Positions 32,733 to 35,923 of a stretch of 35,923 bases of DNA are shown here, one piece after another. The notes under the pieces were generated by a model. That model searched no databases, had not been told where the DNA came from, and saw only the letters and a program-made list of their open reading frames with translations. Numbering within the stretch: the first letter of the stretch is position 1; each line of letters begins with the position of its first letter. The stretch is from Pseudomonadota bacterium. GTDB taxonomy: Bacteria; Bdellovibrionota; Bacteriovoracia; Bacteriovoracales; Bacteriovoracaceae. Position numbers and translations under genes: made by a program. Where the stretch lies: NCBI GenBank assembly GCA_027486525.1, contig JAIXOY010000067.1:1-35923 (forward strand), written 5' to 3'.

Positions 32733-33979
32733 TTTTCTACCTCGACAAGATTGAGCAGCAATCGTTTCTCTTGCCCCGCAAGCCAGTCCTGGCGGCGCTG
32801 GTAATCCGGGGGATCGTGCTGCACGTTTGAGTAGGCGCGCTCGAGAGCGGCCTCATCGGCCACCACCATGATTCCTTGGGGCGATACTTTTGAAATCAAC
32901 TCTACTTCTGTTGACCGAGTTACCTTCGGTCCACACACCACGCGGGCGCCGCCCACGAAAGGCTCCATCACCGAATGTACCGAGCGCCCGAAGCCGCCAC
33001 CGACGTAGACAAAGTTGGCCTCGGGATAGAGTTCACACAAAATGCCTTTGAGCTTCAACACCACCAGCCCGACACCCGGATCACGACCATCCCAGGTCTC
33101 ATCGATCACATGCACCGGCATGCCATAGGGTGCGAGCAGAGCTCTCCAGTCGCCATCGAGTTTGTGGGGCACCAGCATGACGAGCGATTCTCCGTTCTTC
33201 ACTTGCGTTTGCAGCTCGGCGTTTTTGAGAAACGCGAGATCCTCAGGCCAGCAACTCCCCATGATCCAGCGCTGCTCACAAGGGGCCCGCCGCAGGAGTG
33301 CTTGAAATTTTTCCCAATGGGGAAAACGATTCATCAACGTTTCTTGCCGAAGACTGAGACGTTTGATGATCTGCGGAACCCGCATCTCACTGTAAGGCAG
33401 CACACGCACATTGCCGAGCCGATCAAACAGATCCACATCCGTCGGAGTCGCAGGCACGACCCACGCAAAAACACTATAGAGGCAGCGATAGAAAAAACGC
33501 CAAGGTCCCTTTTCAAAGCGCTCACGTTTATTGGTGAAGCTCGCCCAGACCACTCCGGCCTTCACTCCCGCCACCGAAGCTCGTGCCATCAGGGATGGAA
33601 AAAAATCATAGCGGCACATCACTAAGCGCGGTGCGCTCAGTTCACGCACCAAAAGCCACGGTGTGTGAGTCAACAGTGGCAAAGGAAACAGCCGAAGCTG
33701 GCTCGGGTAATGACTTGCGAGGAACGTGACGGTTTTCTCTACGCTCGGCGAGGCATAGATCAGTTCGATCTTTTCACCGCGATCAAGAATCATCTGCACC
33801 CATGGACGCACCTGCTCGAACTCTCCCTCACTAGAGACTTCGAAGGTCCACTGCGCTTCAATGCTTGGCCCTCGAGCGCTCTCAAAGCGCACACGCTCCC
33901 GTCCCCACTGCGTGAATCGCAGAGGGTAACAAAGCAGAGCGAGCAGCGCGTGCAGCAGATCAATCAATCGCCAGATCAT
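32726..33979 (-). CDS. waaA: 3-deoxy-D-manno-octulosonic acid transferase (KdtA/WaaA-like)
   Basis: The enzyme adds Kdo to lipid A precursor at the inner membrane. The start is set at the ATG at 33979, which overlaps the preceding TGA as ATGA and opens with an N-terminal hydrophobic anchor (WRLIDLLHALLALLCYPL); the frame extends 28 codons further upstream inside the neighbour. The 417-residue protein keeps family features: SSEGEFEQVRPW near residue 50, matching the S-x-G-E site with the catalytic Glu; GSCWPED (about 240), matching the GST-xx-EE motif; LVPHK; and VGGGFGRSVHSVMEPFVGG near residue 340, matching the VGGSL...HN-EP sugar-nucleotide motif. It is more divergent than usual, so substrate detail is open. 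Confidence 0.8.
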   Translation of the reverse strand: MIWRLIDLLHALLALLCYPLRFTQWGRERVRFESARGPSIEAQWTFEVSSEGEFEQVRPWVQMILDRGEKIELIYASPSVEKTVTFLASHYPSQLRLFPLPLLTHTPWLLVRELSAPRLVMCRYDFFPSLMARASVAGVKAGVVWASFTNKRERFEKGPWRFFYRCLYSVFAWVVPATPTDVDLFDRLGNVRVLPYSEMRVPQIIKRLSLRQETLMNRFPHWEKFQALLRRAPCEQRWIMGSCWPEDLAFLKNAELQTQVKNGESLVMLVPHKLDGDWRALLAPYGMPVHVIDETWDGRDPGVGLVVLKLKGILCELYPEANFVYVGGGFGRSVHSVMEPFVGGARVVCGPKVTRSTEVELISKVSPQGIMVVADEAALERAYSNVQHDPPDYQRRQDWLAGQEKRLLLNLVEVEKC

Positions 33980-35019
33980 GCGCTCACCAACTTCTGCTCG
34001 AGTACAGACCACACGCGCTCGGGCGTGAGTTGGGTCATACAAACTTGTTCGTGACGAAAACATCTACGCGCACCCGTGGCGGAGCATGGACGACACCACA
34101 CATTCACTGACATCGCCGTCGAGGTGGGTAAGTGCGGAGCAAAACCAAAACCTTCATGCGTGGGACCAAACAGCGTGATCACCGGCACGTTGGCCGCTTC
34201 AGCGATGTGATTCATGCCGGAGTCGTTGCCGACCACCACTCGCGCTTCCTGCATCCAGGCGATGGATTCTTTGAGTTTCGTTTTGCCTTGCAGATTCAAC
34301 AGGCGCGGATCATGAATCACATTCAGGGCCTCGCAGTGCTTGTCCGCAGGACCAGCGACAATGACCAAGTCATAACTCTTCCAGCGCTCGTCGTTCAAAA
34401 ATTTCTGAGCGAGAGTGACGAAGTAATCCATCGGCCAGCGTTTGGACTCGAATGATGCTACCGGGGCAAAAACCACATAGGGTTTTTTATGATGGATGCG
34501 ATCCACCGGAGGCGTTTCGGTCAAAGGGCGATTCCCGCGCTTAAACCGCGCCATGAGAATCCCCTGCCAGTCTCTGGGCGTGCGCTCGACTTGCGCCTCA
34601 AGGCCAAACATTTTCCAGCGCGTCCACCCTTTCCACCCCGGCAGACGCACGAGAAAGAATCTCTCGACACGACGCTTGTCCACCACAAGGCGTGGCAACG
34701 TGGGAAGCATGAGGCGCAACAACGTCGAACGCGTCGTGGAGTGAAGATCAAGCACAAGCGTAATGGGATCTTTTGCATGCAGCTCGCGAAGCTTGCGCGC
34801 CAGCCCCGAGAGTTTTTCACCCGAGCGACGATCGAAGGTCAGCACGCGCTGAATGTCGGGATGATCCGTGACGAGATCTTTAAATTCATGAGAAGTGACA
34901 AACGTCACTTTGAGTTCACGGGCATAGGTCTGCTTCAACCACGTGATCACAGACGTCTGCAGGACCACGTCCCCCAGACTTGAAAAGCGCAGGATCACGA
35001 AATGAAGCGTGGGCTTCAT
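33976..35019 (-). CDS. Glycosyltransferase family 9, heptosyltransferase type
   Basis: A 347-residue GT9 protein that would add heptose to the lipopolysaccharide inner core in the cytoplasm, next to the Kdo transferase. It opens with VILRFSSLGDVVLQTSV, the GT9 N-terminal motif (the family usually has I-x-x-x-x-G-D). The C-terminal domain carries VVFAPVASFESKRWP, then VIVAGPADK and VVVGNDSGMNHIAEAANVPVITLFGPT, the most characteristic GT9 signature with the Asp-Ser-Gly acceptor/donor loop. Four Cys near the C-terminus (CRPCSA, CFRHEQVC) resemble the WaaF-type tail. WaaF is more likely than WaaC or WaaQ but is not proven. ATGA overlap with hemB upstream and with waaA downstream. Confidence 0.88.
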   Translation of the reverse strand: MKPTLHFVILRFSSLGDVVLQTSVITWLKQTYARELKVTFVTSHEFKDLVTDHPDIQRVLTFDRRSGEKLSGLARKLRELHAKDPITLVLDLHSTTRSTLLRLMLPTLPRLVVDKRRVERFFLVRLPGWKGWTRWKMFGLEAQVERTPRDWQGILMARFKRGNRPLTETPPVDRIHHKKPYVVFAPVASFESKRWPMDYFVTLAQKFLNDERWKSYDLVIVAGPADKHCEALNVIHDPRLLNLQGKTKLKESIAWMQEARVVVGNDSGMNHIAEAANVPVITLFGPTHEGFGFAPHLPTSTAMSVNVWCRPCSATGARRCFRHEQVCMTQLTPERVWSVLEQKLVSA

Positions 35020-35923
35020 CCTTGTAAAAGCCTGGCCGCGTCTTTGGCAAAATAGGTGAGCACAATATCAGCACCAGCGCGTTTAAATGACGTCAGGACT
35101 TCCATCATGACTTTGTCACCATCGATCCAGCCCTTCTCCGCGGCGGCCTTCACCATGGCATACTCACCCGACACGTTATAAGCGGCAATCGGCAGCGTAC
35201 TCGCTTGGCGTAAGCGATAGATCACATCCAGGTACGGCAGCCCTGGCTTCACCATCAAAATGTCGGCGCCTTCCGCTTCATCCAGGGCCGCCTCACGAAG
35301 GGCCTCGCGACCGTTGGCCGGATCCATCTGGTATGTTTTTTTATCGCCCTTCTTCGGCGCACTGGCGAGAGCATCACGGAACGGGCCATAAAACGCTGAC
35401 GCGTATTTTGCGGTGTAGCTCATGATCAACGTGCGCTCGAAGCCTTCTCCGTCAAGTGCTGAGCGCATGGCCCCCACACGGCCATCCATCATGTCGGAGG
35501 GGCCCAGGATCTCAAAGCCCGCTTTCGCCGAAGCGATGGATTGCTTGATCAACGCTTCGATGCTGGCGTCATTTAAGATCTCGCCCGACCTTGGGTCGAC
35601 GATGCCGTCATGGCCATCGCTGGAGTACGGATCCAGGGCGATGTCACCCATCAAGAGCAAGTCAGGCAACGCTTCCTTGAGTGCCCGAGCAGCACGCAGA
35701 TTGAGATTCTCCGGGTTCCAGGCTTCGCGCGCGTCGCTGGTTTTCTTTGTGTCATCAATCGCCGGAAAAAGCGCGACAGAGCGTACACCGAGAGCAAACA
35801 GTTCGCGGGCCTCTTTGATCAACTCGTCAATGCTCAAGCGCGCGTGGCCGGGCATGGAAGCGATCGCTGTGCGCTCCGCCTTCCCTTCGCGCACAAACAA
35901 CGGTGCGATGAAATCTTCGGGAC
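35016..35923 (-). CDS. hemB: Delta-aminolevulinic acid dehydratase HemB, 5' end outside window
   Basis: HemB condenses two 5-aminolevulinate molecules into porphobilinogen for heme synthesis. The frame is open to the window edge; the visible N-terminus (PEDFIAPLFVREG) is the usual beginning of the barrel, so only some tens of residues are missing. Active-site parts are present: the Lys in SYTAKYASAFYGPFRDA and the Schiff-base Lys in LMVKPGLPYLD. The metal region reads ALDPYSSDGHDGIV, Asp-rich and without the Cys-x-Cys-x-Cys of zinc enzymes, so this is the magnesium-type form. The stop overlaps the GT9 start as ATGA, linking heme synthesis and lipopolysaccharide genes in one transcript. Confidence 0.95.
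   Translation of the reverse strand, partial: PEDFIAPLFVREGKAERTAIASMPGHARLSIDELIKEARELFALGVRSVALFPAIDDTKKTSDAREAWNPENLNLRAARALKEALPDLLLMGDIALDPYSSDGHDGIVDPRSGEILNDASIEALIKQSIASAKAGFEILGPSDMMDGRVGAMRSALDGEGFERTLIMSYTAKYASAFYGPFRDALASAPKKGDKKTYQMDPANGREALREAALDEAEGADILMVKPGLPYLDVIYRLRQASTLPIAAYNVSGEYAMVKAAAEKGWIDGDKVMMEVLTSFKRAGADIVLTYFAKDAARLLQG

Noticed and set aside
32975-33625. 216-codon open frame on the plus strand
   Set aside because: Antisense to the Kdo transferase gene, which has clear family motifs; no protein-like pattern in the shadow frame.
1-35923. CRISPR array, tRNA or rRNA genes, insertion sequences
   Set aside because: No regularly spaced direct repeats, no cloverleaf or rRNA-like stretches, and no transposase were found; this was by reading only.

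Overview
The window looks like chromosomal DNA of a free-living or predatory member of the Bdellovibrionota (Bdellovibrio-like). The pointers are a TIGR02147/DUF4423-type regulator (a family concentrated in Bdellovibrio relatives and Fibrobacter), an unusually high share of Sec-exported proteins (about half of the 30 genes start with a signal peptide), Gram-negative envelope genes (outer-membrane barrels, Kdo transferase, heptosyltransferase-type GT9, LolC/E-like permease) and mid-50s % GC by eye. No rRNA, tRNA, CRISPR array, insertion sequence or prophage was seen. Genes are tightly packed: the longest gene-free stretch is 260 bases (18928-19187).

Layout. 1-3346: a 5'-truncated helical protein coupled to an outer-membrane barrel, then a catalase-like heme-protein homologue predicted to be a lipoprotein. 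3402-6838: two translationally coupled exported proteins of unknown family, closed by a strong bidirectional terminator. 6875-12973: the most notable region, a run of exported enzymes acting on protein glutamine or its products: a protein-glutamine glutaminase (deamidase) homologue, two tandem TGase-elicitor-type transglutaminases, a subtilisin-like protease and an exported pyroglutamyl-peptidase. 12970-16370: FAD oxidoreductase and the RNA-binding protein Tex. 16371-18927: leftward operon of a TIGR02147-type regulator and two exported unknown proteins. 19188-21776: small exported protein, a two-domain HExxH + Lnb/DUF4105-like protein, and a small Cys-rich exported protein. 21891-22925: tyrosine recombinase. 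22922-28497 (leftward): fadI-fadJ beta-oxidation genes coupled to a LolC/E-like permease, then a possible PilZ-like protein. 28628-31321: outer-membrane barrel, exported alpha/beta hydrolase, Flp-like pseudopilin. 31368-35923 (leftward): hemB, GT9 heptosyltransferase-type gene, Kdo transferase and an unknown protein, every junction overlapping.

How they may work together. The glutaminase (Gln to Glu), the transglutaminases (Gln-Lys isopeptide bonds) and the pyroglutamyl-peptidase (removal of cyclised N-terminal Gln) all concern the same residue, and a neighbouring subtilase could activate zymogens. This suggests a secreted glutamine-modification module for remodelling or digesting proteins outside the cytoplasm, for example of prey or of the cell's own envelope. 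That joint role is inference; the individual family calls rest on visible catalytic motifs. A second general observation is that several transcription-unit-leading genes have a -10-like hexamer ending exactly six bases before the start codon, as expected for leaderless mRNAs.
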